Positions 44,203 to 55,072 are shown, counted from the first letter of the stretch. The stretch is 64,000 nucleotides of DNA from Seminavis robusta (GCA_903772945.1 CAICTM010000179.1:1-64000); one strand, 5' to 3'. The notes: generated from the sequence alone by a model not told the origin. Numbers and translations: made by a program.

Positions 44203-47200
44203 ATGGGACGATCCAATGCATACAAAAGAAAAACGTTTTATCATCATGCCCACAGACTCATGAAGGTTTCCTCTTGGATGTTTTCCATACTCTTATTTCT
44301 CCCACCCCATGCCGATTGCTTTTCTTTGCAAGGATCATCGCAAGTCAGTTTCACGCAGCGCCAACATGCTCGACTATGCTCCCTGAACAGTGGCGAGTCG
44401 GAAAATCCAATTGTGAATGGTCATGGCAACGCCCTCAAAGAACAATTTGAAGCTCTCAGGAAACAAAAGCCGTTCAAGTCCCTACCAGACGATTGCTGCC
44501 AACTGATTGCCCGTGGTAGCTTCACAGCAGTACCAACCTCCAATCAAGACGATATTGTCCCCATCAACTCCATGGTGCTACAAATCCAACAACAAGATGA
44601 TAATAGTCTGGAAACAATAATTCTTGTGATTCTAGCCGAAGACGACAAGATTGACCTGCAAAAAGTCACGGACTTTTGGAATCAGAAACAAGCGACGACA
44701 GTCACAACGGTCAAATTTTCCCCCACCGACCAGCTAGAGTTCCTTGTTGGGTATGCTTCTGGTTCTGTACCACCCATTGGACACATGTCCTCCTCCAGCA
44801 ATCCAATTGTGTTGCCCACGATTTTAGATGCCAGTTTGATCCAAAACACGGCCCGGCGAAAGTTATTGGGTGGAGGAGGTCACCCTGATTTTCAATCTTT
44901 GATCAGGTTATCCGCAATGGTGGGCATGGATCATGTCGAGGTTGGCAATATCATTACTTCATCCACGGAAAAGACTCAGCAGCAGGATGACAACAATATT
45001 ATAGCAGCCAGCCTTCCTGCTCCTCGAATGATCTCTCTACCAGAATGGGGATCTTCCAAACGACCAAAACCTTTGTTTCCTGTAGAAACACCGGCTATGG
45101 ATATCGCCCAAGAACTGCTCAAGGAGTGCAAGGATAAAGACCTTCCTCCGTCTGACACGACATGGGTAACCTTGGTGGCACAAATCGGTGGAGTCCGACA
45201 AATATCCAAACGCTTGGTATTTTGCGACTTGGAGCCACCTGGGTTTGATGAGACGACGACGGAAGAGAATGGCAACACCGCCAGAAAGGCATGGAAATCT
45301 GCCACCGATGGCCAAGACTTGTCCGTGCAGCTCATTGGCGGGGCTACTCTCTGTCAGGCAATCGGGGAAGTGCAGGGGCAGGCAGCCTTGAAGCGTCTTC
45401 AGCAAGGGCAGTTGCTTCTGATACAAGCAAAACTCAACGTCTACAGAAGCCGAGATTCTCTGCAGAGTTGGATAGCCAATCGAAAGTTGGATTTGGTGTT
45501 GGTGTCCTATCAAGTTTTGTATCAGTTTCCTGGTGCCTTGCCACCTCAACTAGCAGCTTCCGACACGGCTCCTCCAACATCCGCTGCCAAGCCAAAGAAG
45601 CCGTATTTGCAATGGCAAGATGTGTTTCCTGCCGACGTTGTGGAGCGAGGACCGCAAGTGTTTATTGAGTTAGTTGACGATGTGGAGTCGTTGGGAGCAT
45701 TTTCAAGGAATGTGTCAAAACTGCTACATGCATTGGAAACATCCGACCACTACTCATCAGGCATTCCATCTCCAACAGACGGACATTCTCCTACAAACGG
45801 AACTACCTCCAACTACGCCTTCGCTGGAATAGACTGCGAATGGAAGCCAGGTTTCTACATGGACAATCCACGCGAACCCCAACCGGTCTTACTGATGCAA
45901 ATCAGCATTGAGGAAAAGGTCTACATACTGGACTTCCAGTCACTCGCTCGTCCTTTGTTGGACATGCATGAGGCCACGACGGAGACAGAGACAGCCTTGA
46001 ATGATGCATTACAAAAATTATTCCAGTCAAAGCTCCTTTTCAAGGTGGGCTTTCAACTTGTACAGGATCTGCAACGGCTTTCTATAAGCTATCCCAATTT
46101 GCCAGCGTTGCAAGAAGTTTGCAGCGTATTAGAGGCTTCAGCGCTGGCCATCAAAGTCATGCGATCCAGACGGCAGAAAAATGCCTTGCACATTACCTCT
46201 TCCTTGAGTCGTTTGACAGAACACTTTCTGGAAAAGTCTGTGAACAAGGCCCAACAAGTGAGCGACTGGAGTCAACGCCCCCTAACAGCGCAGCAGCTTG
46301 AATATGCTGCTCTTGATGCAGCAGTCACTCAAGCACTCCTAAAGCAATTCTTCCAAGAAATGGAGGTCTCCGTGTTTTTGCCTGGCCCAGAAGTTGGGAG
46401 GTGGAAAGGTGATGCTACTTATTCCAAGCTGTTGACATCGTGGAGGTTCCTCTTCCTTCAACCTGACACGGATGACACAGTCATGAAGAAATTGAAGGCC
46501 AAGTCGGTACTCAGCAATCAACCTCTTCTTATCGTTTCACAGACATGGAGCACAGCGGACGATCCGCCGAAGCTACCGAGCGTTCCAGAGGAGGATGCTG
46601 AAGGACCCTATACCGACGTCTTCGGCATTGTGCGAGTGCCGTCTGCTAGCCTTCGGATAAGACCAAATTCGACTCTTGAATTGCAACAGTCATTCTTGTC
46701 GTCTCTGGTGGGGAAACGGACTGGAAGATCGAAGGAAAAGTGTTTGACCAGTCTACTGGAAGCGGCAATCGCGGAGGATTCCGAGATCCTACCAGAGGGA
46801 TCCCGACTTCAGTATCCTCCAAGGTCGGGTTTTGTTGAATTTAAAGATGGACTGGCTCTTTTCGTGAACATGCCGGCAAGTGCCAGCCGTGATAGTGCCT
46901 ACCAGCCTCGATCTTACCCCAACGAGTTTCTCGAGGAAGGCAGAGTCTTGACATGGTATTTGCATGACCACGAGTGGGTTGGAGGGAAATCACCTCTCGC
47001 TTTGAAAATTCTTGACCCGAACTCCGTGATCGTTGTCTTTGTCCGAGTATCGAACAAGCACTTTCTTTGCTGTGGTCCTTGCCGCGTCAAAGTGCCCGAG
47101 ACCAGGACAAGCATTGTATCCAAAGAAAAGCAAGAGAGCTGGTACCTGGTGCAACTGAACTTGCATCTGTTGGAATGGGGGAGCCTGACAAAATCCAGTG

Positions 47201-47223
47201 ACTTCGTGTCGTTGATATCTTGA
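44203..47223 (+). CDS. YbaK-like editing domain + OB-fold + DEDDy 3'-5' exonuclease fusion, probably plastid-targeted
   Basis: This is a 1006-aa frame; the likely start is ATG 44260 (Met20), which opens a signal peptide ending HADCFSLQ, an aromatic-at-cleavage plastid motif. A region resembling YbaK/ProRS-editing domains follows at about 85-260 (FLVGYASGSVPPIGH, then LGGGGHPDFQSLIRL). A segment like an OB-fold comes next (WVTLVAQIGGVRQISKRLVFCDL). Then comes a DEDDy exonuclease of the WRN/EXD/Mut-7 type: DCEW at 544-547, FKVGFQLVQDLQRL, and Y-A-A-L-D at 701-705. A C-terminal region of about 200 residues, containing FGIVRVPSASLRIRP, was not assigned. YbaK domains deacylate mischarged tRNA and DEDDy exonucleases trim RNA or DNA, so a tRNA quality-control role is a reasonable guess, but not shown. 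The stop is 40 bases from the convergent patatin gene. Confidence 0.8.
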   Translation: MGRSNAYKRKTFYHHAHRLMKVSSWMFSILLFLPPHADCFSLQGSSQVSFTQRQHARLCSLNSGESENPIVNGHGNALKEQFEALRKQKPFKSLPDDCCQLIARGSFTAVPTSNQDDIVPINSMVLQIQQQDDNSLETIILVILAEDDKIDLQKVTDFWNQKQATTVTTVKFSPTDQLEFLVGYASGSVPPIGHMSSSSNPIVLPTILDASLIQNTARRKLLGGGGHPDFQSLIRLSAMVGMDHVEVGNIITSSTEKTQQQDDNNIIAASLPAPRMISLPEWGSSKRPKPLFPVETPAMDIAQELLKECKDKDLPPSDTTWVTLVAQIGGVRQISKRLVFCDLEPPGFDETTTEENGNTARKAWKSATDGQDLSVQLIGGATLCQAIGEVQGQAALKRLQQGQLLLIQAKLNVYRSRDSLQSWIANRKLDLVLVSYQVLYQFPGALPPQLAASDTAPPTSAAKPKKPYLQWQDVFPADVVERGPQVFIELVDDVESLGAFSRNVSKLLHALETSDHYSSGIPSPTDGHSPTNGTTSNYAFAGIDCEWKPGFYMDNPREPQPVLLMQISIEEKVYILDFQSLARPLLDMHEATTETETALNDALQKLFQSKLLFKVGFQLVQDLQRLSISYPNLPALQEVCSVLEASALAIKVMRSRRQKNALHITSSLSRLTEHFLEKSVNKAQQVSDWSQRPLTAQQLEYAALDAAVTQALLKQFFQEMEVSVFLPGPEVGRWKGDATYSKLLTSWRFLFLQPDTDDTVMKKLKAKSVLSNQPLLIVSQTWSTADDPPKLPSVPEEDAEGPYTDVFGIVRVPSASLRIRPNSTLELQQSFLSSLVGKRTGRSKEKCLTSLLEAAIAEDSEILPEGSRLQYPPRSGFVEFKDGLALFVNMPASASRDSAYQPRSYPNEFLEEGRVLTWYLHDHEWVGGKSPLALKILDPNSVIVVFVRVSNKHFLCCGPCRVKVPETRTSIVSKEKQESWYLVQLNLHLLEWGSLTKSSDFVSLIS

Positions 47224-47263
47224 TTCAGCCATCTTGTCTGGGTCGAGGGATGCGGGCTCAGAT

Positions 47264-48184
47264 CTAGGATTCATGCGCGTCAAATTCGGTATCCATAAGG
47301 ACGTCTAATTGCCTTTCACCGTCGTCCATTCCTCGCAAATACCAGTCTTCCAGGGCTTCGCTGGAGGTCATTCCAGAGGCTGGAACCAGTGACTGAATGT
47401 TGGAAACGGATGGTTCGATGGCAATTCCATCCCTGGTTGTGAAGAACCTGCTCCACATAGAGGGTGCGCCTTTGTGCGGGCAGATAAGGGTAGATAGATA
47501 TTCCTTTGTGGTCTCTGTCAGTGTCACGGCAATGGGGGTGACAAGGATACGATGAGATTGCTCCTGATCGTGCAGCCTCGCTGGCGGGAAAACACCCGAA
47601 ACACCACCGTCGACGTATAAGGTACCGTCAATCTCGATGCCTTCTCCTTCGTATGTCATGGGATTCTTTGCAAACAAATCTAACGGATGAAAGGACGCAG
47701 GAATTTGACATGAGGCCCGAATGACATCAAAGAGCCGTTCTTGGTCAGGATATGGAGCTGTGAATGGGAATAACTGTGGCGAGCCGTCGGAGCTCCTGGT
47801 GGCGCAAACAAGCAAATTTGGGCCATCCTTTACTCTAGACCTGTCTTTCTCCTCCTCCATCAGTGCTCGAAAGTGCTCGAAAGCTTTGCCTCGTTCTTTC
47901 AAGAAGCGGTCGCTGTATTCATCTAAGCGGTGGGGTATTTGCGTTACAATCGCTGCCGCAATGGCCCCGGACGATGAACCAGAAACACTTTTGATTCTGT
48001 TGCAGAAATCTTGGTGGTTAAGCAAAGACTTTGAGACGCCGAGATGATACGCAATAAGATGTCCAGCACCACTGAAGGACACTGTAAGGCGTGGTTTCTT
48101 CATCTGCTGTGATGATCGCTCAACTTCGAGTTGTTGTGAATGCTGGAGAGGTTGCCTTTGCCGTCCAACGTCATTGTTACTCAT
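47264..48184 (-). CDS. patatin-like phospholipase
   Basis: The predicted protein has 306 aa from ATG 48184; in-frame sequence further upstream has no ATG. The patatin signature is complete: a glycine-rich oxyanion loop in VSFSGAGHLIAYHLG, the nucleophile elbow GSSSG in SVSGSSSGAIAAAI, and the catalytic Asp in VDGGVSGVFPPA. These Ser-Asp dyad enzymes hydrolyse acyl chains from membrane lipids or triacylglycerol. No signal peptide or membrane helix is evident, so a soluble or peripheral cytosolic enzyme is likely. The 306-residue length suits a bare catalytic domain. It is convergent with the exonuclease fusion gene (40 bases apart) and head to head with VDL copy 1 (ATGs 223 bases apart). Confidence 0.85.
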   Translation of the reverse strand: MSNNDVGRQRQPLQHSQQLEVERSSQQMKKPRLTVSFSGAGHLIAYHLGVSKSLLNHQDFCNRIKSVSGSSSGAIAAAIVTQIPHRLDEYSDRFLKERGKAFEHFRALMEEEKDRSRVKDGPNLLVCATRSSDGSPQLFPFTAPYPDQERLFDVIRASCQIPASFHPLDLFAKNPMTYEGEGIEIDGTLYVDGGVSGVFPPARLHDQEQSHRILVTPIAVTLTETTKEYLSTLICPHKGAPSMWSRFFTTRDGIAIEPSVSNIQSLVPASGMTSSEALEDWYLRGMDDGERQLDVLMDTEFDAHES

Positions 48185-48407
48185 CAAACCAGCAAAGCTA
48201 GATAGACCCCGTCCCAAGCAGAGTCAATCGAGTCTTTGGCTTTGGTTCTCGAGGCAGTCCGCATTACATGTACTGTAGTTTATCAAACTGCTGGCTTTCA
48301 CTGACGATCCTTTTGTGACACCCCCCAAGAAACTTCAACGACCTGTAGCCTCCACATTTGCCAAGTGGCACGAAGGATTGAAAGATGATCATGGATCATT
48401 CTTTTAG
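48185..48407. promoter_or_regulatory. compact divergent promoter region
   Basis: Only 223 bases separate the ATG of the patatin gene from that of VDL copy 1, so both promoters are packed here. No motif was recognised with confidence. Confidence 0.4.
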
Positions 48408-49701
48408 ATGGAAACAAGTGCAAAGATGATGGTACAAGGCTCTCGTTCTGCCATTGTGGTGGTTGCTCTTTTTGCAGCATGTTCTGCATTTACTCCTGCC
48501 ACCAACAACTACATCCACCAGAAATTTGTGAAACAGTCAACATGTTGCCAAATGAAACACTCCCAACATGACGAACCTGAAGGCAACCTTGGTAGACAGC
48601 TGGCAGCTGTCGCATTAGGTTTGACTATTACAGCCTCAAGCATGTTCGGAGGAGTGGCTTTTGCAGAAGAAGCCAAGACCTATGATGGGTTTGCTGACTA
48701 TGCCAAGGAGAACCAAATGGCCCAATCCGATGTGGGTTGCTTTGTCAACAAGTGTGGCGATCAAACTAAGGAACTCTTCTCCAATCCTAGAGGAATCAAA
48801 GGTGTCACATGCTTGGGTAGATGCAAGGGTGAACAGAGCTGTGCCACTCGATGCTTTGCCGAATTCGGCTCTGACACATTGAACAATTGGCTATCCTGCA
48901 CCATTGAAGATAATGACTGCGTTAAGGTGCCCAAGGATGTTGACAACTCTGCTGAAAATGTGGGATACTCTACTGCTGTTCGAAACTTTGATCCAAAAAC
49001 CTTGACTGGAAAGTGGTGGAAGACTGATGGATTGAATCCCAACTACGATTTGTTTGATTGCCAGACGAACGTGTTCAAACCAAGCGGCGATGAAGCTCGT
49101 GAATTAGATATGGATATCTTTTTCCGTCTTTCAAGACCCAAGGAAGCTGGAGGTGGATTCTGGGAAAATGCTTTGACTGAACACATGGTAGTGGACAGTT
49201 TAAAGGCAGAAAGAACCATGCACACCGAGGGCAAAATGTATGGACTCACATTTGATGAAAACTGGTTCATTATTGGTGAATCAGATGGAAAGGGTGACAT
49301 CCCCGCATTCAAACTTGTTGCTTACAAGGGACACACTTTGCAAGGGAACTATGAAGGGTCTTTTGTGTATTCAAAAGAACCAGTCCTGCCAGAAGCAGCC
49401 AAACCAGCAGTTCGAGCCGCTGCTGCCAAGGCTGGTTTGGACTTTGACCAGTACCAGCGAATTGACAACACCTGGTAAGCCCAAAGTTGGATGCGGTTCA
49501 CTCATGACAGTGTTGAAATGGGCACTCATTCTTCTTTCTTATTTGTTTTCTGTCCAATTGATTAGCCCACCTGGAGAGCCACTCAATGATGCTGGAGCTG
49601 GAACAGGCACTTCTACAACTGACTGGATAGATCTGGTTGTAGGTGAAGGTGGTGTGATCGACTGGATATCTCCTGGTTGGAGAGGTGAATACAATAAGTA
49701 G
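48408..49701 (+). CDS. violaxanthin de-epoxidase-like protein (VDL type), copy 1
   Basis: Two exons, 48408-49474 and 49566-49701, are joined across a 91-bp intron (CTG|GTAAGC ... GATTAG, phase 2), giving 400 aa. The join restores the conserved Cys in DNTCPPGEP, as in VDE (DNSC). The presequence has three parts: a signal peptide with CSAFTP, a short transit region, and a thylakoid signal ending V-A-F-A before EEAK (about 86), placing the protein in the thylakoid lumen. A Cys-rich domain (GCFVNKC, TCLGRC, SCATRC, SCTIEDNDC) precedes a lipocalin domain (GKWWKTDGLNPNYDLFDCQ). VDE relatives de-epoxidise or rearrange xanthophylls; diatoms have VDE, VDL and VDR forms. Fewer Cys pairs than VDE suggest VDL or VDR rather than VDE itself. 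The paralogue at 55073-56357 shares start ATG 48429 (Met8). Confidence 0.85.
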
Positions 49702-49815
49702 ACAATCTAACATGCTGTAATCGTCGCTAGCTACCTAAAAATGCTGGTTTGTGGGTGCTAAACTAGTCATACAAGAACGTTATTGGCTCGCAAAATAAAT
49801 CGAGCGAGAAAGCAT

Positions 49816-52205
49816 TTAGGTGTGACCAGTCGTCCGAGACGCATCTCGGCCACTTCTGTTTCGCCTTGGTGCGCTTCTTCCTTCCTCCTCTTCTTTCGGC
49901 TTTCGCCTCCGTTCTCCTCCACTCGTTCTGGTTCCTTTTTTCTCGCCTTCACGGCGTTGCTTTCTTTCTGTTGAATCGGGGTTGGAAACGTTCATTTCGT
50001 TGAATGAATCATTGAGGCCCTCGCCACCGCTTGTCGAATTTTCCCCTGTGTTTCCAGACTTTCTCCGAGGTTTGCGTGCCCGGTGTTTGGAAGAATCTTT
50101 GTCTTTACCTGAAGCGGACCTCCGGGGCGGCGACCGATCTTTGTCCTCAAACTTTCCAAAGGCTCCTTCCGATTTGCTTCTATCGGCGGTGGCCGCTTCC
50201 CCCCATGCGGCGTCAAAATCAGCAAAGGCATTGTTCGCGCTGGGAGTATTGTTGTCAGCATTATCAAATGCACCAAATATGTCATTGCCGTCAGCGCCCG
50301 GCTGGTCGCTAGGCTCACCTGCAGGATCAACCCACGCATGTAAGAAAGAACATTCGATACCACACATATTCGGTGACGATGAAATATAGTCAACGTCGTC
50401 GCACTCACTCGATACAGAGGCAAACGGGTTGGCTGAGGTTGAGAAGGCCATGTCTTGATTGACAGGTGCCCCATTGTCGTTGTCGAACTGATCATGGAAA
50501 GAAGTGAAATCTAGATCGGCTGCCGTCGCTGTCGAGGGCTGCGTTTCGGTAGCAGCGCCACCCGCCGCCTGCCTTCGCCTTGCAGCTGCCGAATTTGGAT
50601 TGAGTTTCTTGACCTGTGAAATCGATTCGAAAGAATCTTAGTGATGGATGTACCGTTTTCTTTGGCAAACGGAACAGCGACCTACCTCTTTCTTATCACT
50701 TGGACCGAGACCGAGGCCATCGTCATAGATACCCTGACCATCGGTTCGGAAGGTACCAACTCTTTCACCTTTGCCCTTTTTATCCTTTGTCTTGGAAGCA
50801 CGGCCCGGGTCCTTTGTCACAGTGGCGCTTTCGGTAGGGGCACCTGCTCCTCGCTCTGCTCTACTGGACTTCCTAGTTTCGTCGTCTCCTTTTTCATCCT
50901 TTTTGGCCTTGCTTGGCTTTTTCCGTGGGGGCAACGGCCGTCCCGAGTAGACTGCAGACAAACACAATATTACTTCGGTCATATCCGAGCGTGCTTTGGC
51001 ATCAACGGTGAGCATTCGATCCAACAATTCCACCAATCCATCACCGTAGGGGTTGTCGTCGGGGATTTTGTATTTTCGTGATAGAATAGCCAAGTTGGAT
51101 CCTTCTTCAAAGCAATTTTGCAGAAACGCCAGCGAATAGAGACAGCATCCCAAAGCCCAAACGTCGGTCCTGTTTTAGAAGAAGCGAGAACAAGTTGGAG
51201 AATGAGAAATTTCAGCGTCAAAACGACACAGACAATTGCAATAATATTCCAACTAGGCAGAAACCTACGCTTGCGTCAATCGTTTCGCCGAGTATAAATC
51301 GACCATTTCCGGGGCTCGGAACATTTGTGTTGTTGTCTTTTCAATAACTTCTTCTGCCTCCGCCCGTGCTTTTTGCGTTCTCAAGTCGACATGCCCAAAT
51401 ACGGCTGATCCAAAATCACATAGTTTGTATGCCCCATTTTTGACAAGAAAATTGACAGGTTTTAAATCGCGGTGGACAATGGGTGGTCGTTGTGCATGCA
51501 GGTACGACACAGCATTGCAGATTTGTCCAAAGGCAATAATGAGTGTGCTCAAGTCGAATCGTTTCCCTGCGGCAGCCAGCTTATTGCATACATCCAGAGC
51601 ATGTCCTCCTTCGCAGTATTCCATGAGGATAACGTGTTGTGGTTTGGAATTGTTGGTCTCTTTGCTGAGGAATCCACCACCTCCTCCCCCACCCACTTGT
51701 CGATAGCAAGTGTCAAACATTTTGATGATGGATGGATGGCTTAATCTCGACAGTAATTTGGCTTCCTTTTCGGCAATATCACGTTGCGATCTCGAATGAA
51801 TCGAAGTGACTTTGAGGACCATGAGTGGTTTCTCGGGTTGTACCCCACCAGATGCCGAACCAGCACGACGCTGTTGGCCCTTGGCACCGGCAGCGTTGTT
51901 GCTGCTCTCGCCATGGGCTGAACTGTGTAGGGATTGACCCAGGGCCGTATCTGATAGCTCCTTTACTAAATAGACATAGGAGAATCCACCTGCATTTTTT
52001 GGCGCATTTGCAAGGTTTTAGTAACACAAAGGAAGAGAAGCTTGGCCAAATATATACAGTTGGTCCAGTAGTATAGAGCCATGGTTCTTTCTTCTACAAC
52101 GGACGTACCTTCACCCAGCAGCCGTGTTACAGCCACAGATCGGCTATTGACTACAATCTTTTCTCCCACAAGGGCGGTTCCTAATCCTCCGTCAGCGGCT
52201 GGCAT
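49816..52205 (-). CDS. NAK-family protein kinase (AAK1/GAK/Ark1-like)
   Basis: Four exons are inferred: 52109-52205, 51269-51989, 50686-51169 and 49816-50613, with GT-AG introns of 119, 99 and 72 bp. The frame closes exactly to 699 aa. The kinase domain at about 20-370 has the glycine loop LGEGGFSYVYLV (formed across the first intron), catalytic Lys in LMVLKV, IVHRDLKPVNFLV, LCDFGSA and the NAK hallmark TTTQMFRAPEMVDLY, then TDVWALGCCLY. NAK kinases phosphorylate clathrin adaptors and steer endocytosis and actin. A glycine run and extra residues interrupt the N-lobe. The C-terminal half is low-complexity, highly charged and Ser-rich, with DPF/NPF-like words (SANPFAS) that could bind endocytic EH or adaptor domains. 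The ArfGAP gene in the window is also a trafficking gene. Confidence 0.85.
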
Positions 52206-52970
52206 GATGATATCTGGTGGTGTGGGTCCAACAATCAAGGATCATAAAGCTCCCAATCGAAACTTGATTCTGGATGATTGCAATTTAACCAATTGGCTCC
52301 TCCAAAATTACTTTGCCCAAGAACTCTTCAGAGAACAAGTCGACGAGACTGTGCGGTTGGATTGGTCTGTGGAGAGATAGAGAGATTCCTCCAGAGCGAA
52401 TGCCCCCTGGTCTGGTGATCAGATGGCACTGGTTCTTCTAGCTACAGTACCGGTAGCTTAGTTTGTTGGAGGCGATTCTATCAGGGCTCCAGAATGACAA
52501 TGACAGCAATGCTGACTATTGAATGGATGAATGGCCGGACAGCAAACAAGGCCCTGTCCTCTCCAACCAAAGACGCCTCTCCGTCCAATTTCAATGTGTT
52601 GTTGTTGTTGGCGGTCGGTGATCTGGCCATGGTCAACCTGCGGGGGGCAACATGGCAGGGAATCACGGATTGAACAGGACTGACTCGACTTTCAAGGTCT
52701 GAAAGTGACCCCCCGCTTCGCCTCAGACAGATAGACCCAACACCTCATTTTTCTAAGAGTGCTGTTGCCAAGCAATCCAAGCAACCAATCTACAGACTGT
52801 ACACAGAGCCCAAAGCTTTACTACTATATACGGTATGCCTTTTAGTTGGTGCTTAGTTTTAGGTAGATAGTGAAGATTGGTGGTGGTAGCTGGCTGTGAG
52901 GAGATTGGCAGGTTGAATCAATCAATCATTCAAGTTTTCACCAACCCGTTGATTGCCATCCTTCCGTCTT
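52206..52970. other. intergenic region, no gene seen
   Basis: This stretch lies between the 5' end of the kinase gene and the 3' end of the glyoxalase gene. It holds a TACCGGTA at 52448-52455 and an AC-rich start. Open frames here are antisense to kinase exon 1 or short. No RNA gene was recognised. Confidence 0.45.
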
Positions 52971-54523
52971 CTATTTGTTTTCCACGCGTTTATCACCAAA
53001 GTCAATTCCACCGCGTTTGATTATTTCGACAGAATATCCATCAGGGTCGTACGCAAATGCAAGGCCTTTCATGGAACCACCATCCGGTTCCTGGTTTGTG
53101 TGAGAAAAGAAGAAGCATTCAGTTCGTTTGCCAAGACGAGGCTCTCCCCATATATCGTATGTTTCGTTGCTGCCCGCAACCAACATCGTCGACCAAGCAA
53201 GCAACCAGCACCAAAACTCACCTTGCGAAAGCCATACCCCATTTTTCGAATCTCATCACATGCCGCATAGACATCATCCACCAGGAATCCAATGTGTCCA
53301 AATCCTTGTCGTCCTTCTTCATTGCCGTTGTAGTGCTTGAAATCATTGTCTTTTTCGGTGCCATGGTTATGGGTCAATTCCAGCACTGGATTAAAGTGTT
53401 GCTTGTAAAAGAGACTCTCGTCCATATTGGAGGATCCCAAAAAGTACAGACTAAAGTCACTAAAGTCCCGCTGGACCAAGACTTTCATGCCCAGCTTCTT
53501 GTAGAATTCAACGCTCTTTTGGGGATCCTTGACACGGAGCATGGTCTGTGAAAAGTTGCATTCGTTGGGAATGTTGGAGTCGTCTCCTCGTTTGACAAGT
53601 TCTACCCTGCAAAGCGCTACTGTGAGGGTCCATCATAACGATACCTGGCGTGACAAGTTCATTTACTCACTCACCAGTACATATCCGGGTCGTACACAAA
53701 GGCTAGACCTTTCATTCTTCCTTCATCCGGTTTCTTTTTGAAGCTGCATCCGGCTTTTTCCAGTTTCTCGGACAACGCATAGACATCTTCCGTGCTGAGA
53801 AGAACCAAGTCAACGTGAACATTGATGAGACCACTGCGACAATGCAATCAAGAATCACGTCAACTTCACTACATGTACTTACTTTACAGCAATGTGACCA
53901 AATCCATCTGCAAATAGAAAGAAAAGAGCAATGCAAAAAGCAAAAGTTAGTCTGCAAGATTGCTCGATTTGGGTTGTACCACATTTCTTTCGTCACCATT
54001 CCTCACCTTTTTCTTTGTTCCCAGCATGATATCCTGCAAAGGAATCATCCGATTCGGTTCCATGATTGTGGGTCAATTCCAAGGCCACGCCTTCCATGGT
54101 CCAGAGATAATCATGCGCTTCCTGGGTTCCTGGAGTCAGCGTGTATTTCTCTCCTTCCTTGAGGGTGGTCAAAAAGTACAAAGAAAACTTGTACTGGGGA
54201 AAATCAAATTTGTCAATCAGCGTAAATCCAAGAAGGTCCGTGTAGAATGGGATGGACTTGGCGGGATCCTTGATGCGCAGCATGGTTTGCTGCCAAGTAG
54301 GTCGACCCGGAATCACATCGGCAGCAGACATGGTGAGGCGACAACGGAGATTCTTTTGGGTGGAACTAGTAATAGTGGGGATGGATGGGCGTAGCAGCGG
54401 CGAGTGGTGGATTCCAGTAGTGATGGTCCTCGCAAAGGTCGAATTGGAACGAAGCGTGGCAATGTGGCGGTGATACTTTGGAAAGACCAGCAAACGACAG
54501 CGTGAGAACAATAGGAGCGCCAT
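52971..54523 (-). CDS. GLO1: two-domain glyoxalase I (lactoylglutathione lyase)
   Basis: Five exons are inferred: 54007-54523, 53883-53907 (only 25 nt), 53675-53794, 53222-53606 and 52971-53090, with introns of 99, 88, 68 and 131 bp. The frame closes exactly to 388 aa. Two glyoxalase modules follow each other, as in yeast Glo1. Module 1 has Gln in WQQTMLRIKDP, Glu in VALELTHNHGTE, His in GFGHIAVN and Glu in MYWVELVKRG. Module 2 has SQTMLRVKDP, VLELTHNHGTE, GFGHIGFLV and GYSVEIIKRG. All metal ligands are thus kept in both, so both sites may be active. The enzyme converts the methylglyoxal-glutathione adduct to lactoylglutathione. The first 70 residues are Arg/Ser/Thr-rich, suggesting mitochondrial or plastid import. 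ATG 54523 was chosen; 54559 lies upstream of a TATATAAG box, and 54331 (MSAAD) would give a cytosolic form. Confidence 0.87.
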
Positions 54524-54548
54524 GGTCGAAGAAGATCCAAAGATCTCA

Positions 54549-54556
54549 CTTATATA
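54549..54556 (-). promoter_or_regulatory. possible TATA box of the glyoxalase gene
   Basis: On the minus strand the bases read TATATAAG, 26 bases before ATG 54523. If it is a working TATA box, transcription would start close to 54523 and the next in-frame ATG (54331) may be the main start. Confidence 0.3.
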
Positions 54557-54559
54557 CAT

Positions 54560-55072
54560 GTACTTTGTCAGCTGAATGGATAAGCACGACAGAGGTGAGT
54601 CACGGATTCCCTCACGAAAAGGCTGAAAGCTTCGTTTTTAAAAAGCCAAAAGCGAGAAACGGAACAAGAATTGCAGCAACCGGCGCATGTACAGCACTGT
54701 AACGTTTGCATCTAATCAGCTTCTGAAGGCAAGCATTGTCCCCACCACGATGTGCTTTACGCAAGAATTGAGTGATGCTCTGACTGTGGCAGCCTTTTGC
54801 TACTGCCTGGTATGAATGGCGGTGAGATTGGATCCATTGGGATTAGATGTGTCCAACAGGATAGATGAAGACATGTTTACACTGGAGTCAACTGTTTGGA
54901 CCGAGATTAGTATAACATCAAAATGGTGCCTTAAAGCATAGGTTTATGATAGTTCCAGCTAAAGTAGATATAGTTTTATCGTAGTAGCTACAAGTGATTC
55001 AACAAGAAAGGCATCAAAAACACCAACACTAGATAGCAGTGTAGATTGTGCCTGGCTGGTTGGCTGGCTGCA
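54560..55072. other. intergenic region, no gene seen
   Basis: About 510 bases lie upstream of the glyoxalase gene and downstream of VDL copy 2. No coding signal, repeat or RNA gene was recognised. Confidence 0.4.

Noticed and set aside
48185-48217. Eleven-residue N-terminal extension of the patatin protein
   Set aside because: The frame begins with TTG, not ATG; the first ATG is 48184. The same reasoning moved the starts of the MINDY-like, kinase, VDL copy 2, plastid-unknown and membrane PP2C genes inward.
52081-52380. 99-codon plus-strand frame starting M-V-L-S-S-T-T-D
   Set aside because: It is antisense to kinase exon 1, whose glycine loop and splice junction are clear.
52971-54523. Two separate neighbouring glyoxalase genes
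   Set aside because: Splice sites join the two modules in one continuous frame that closes exactly, as in two-domain yeast Glo1; the second module has no good start of its own.
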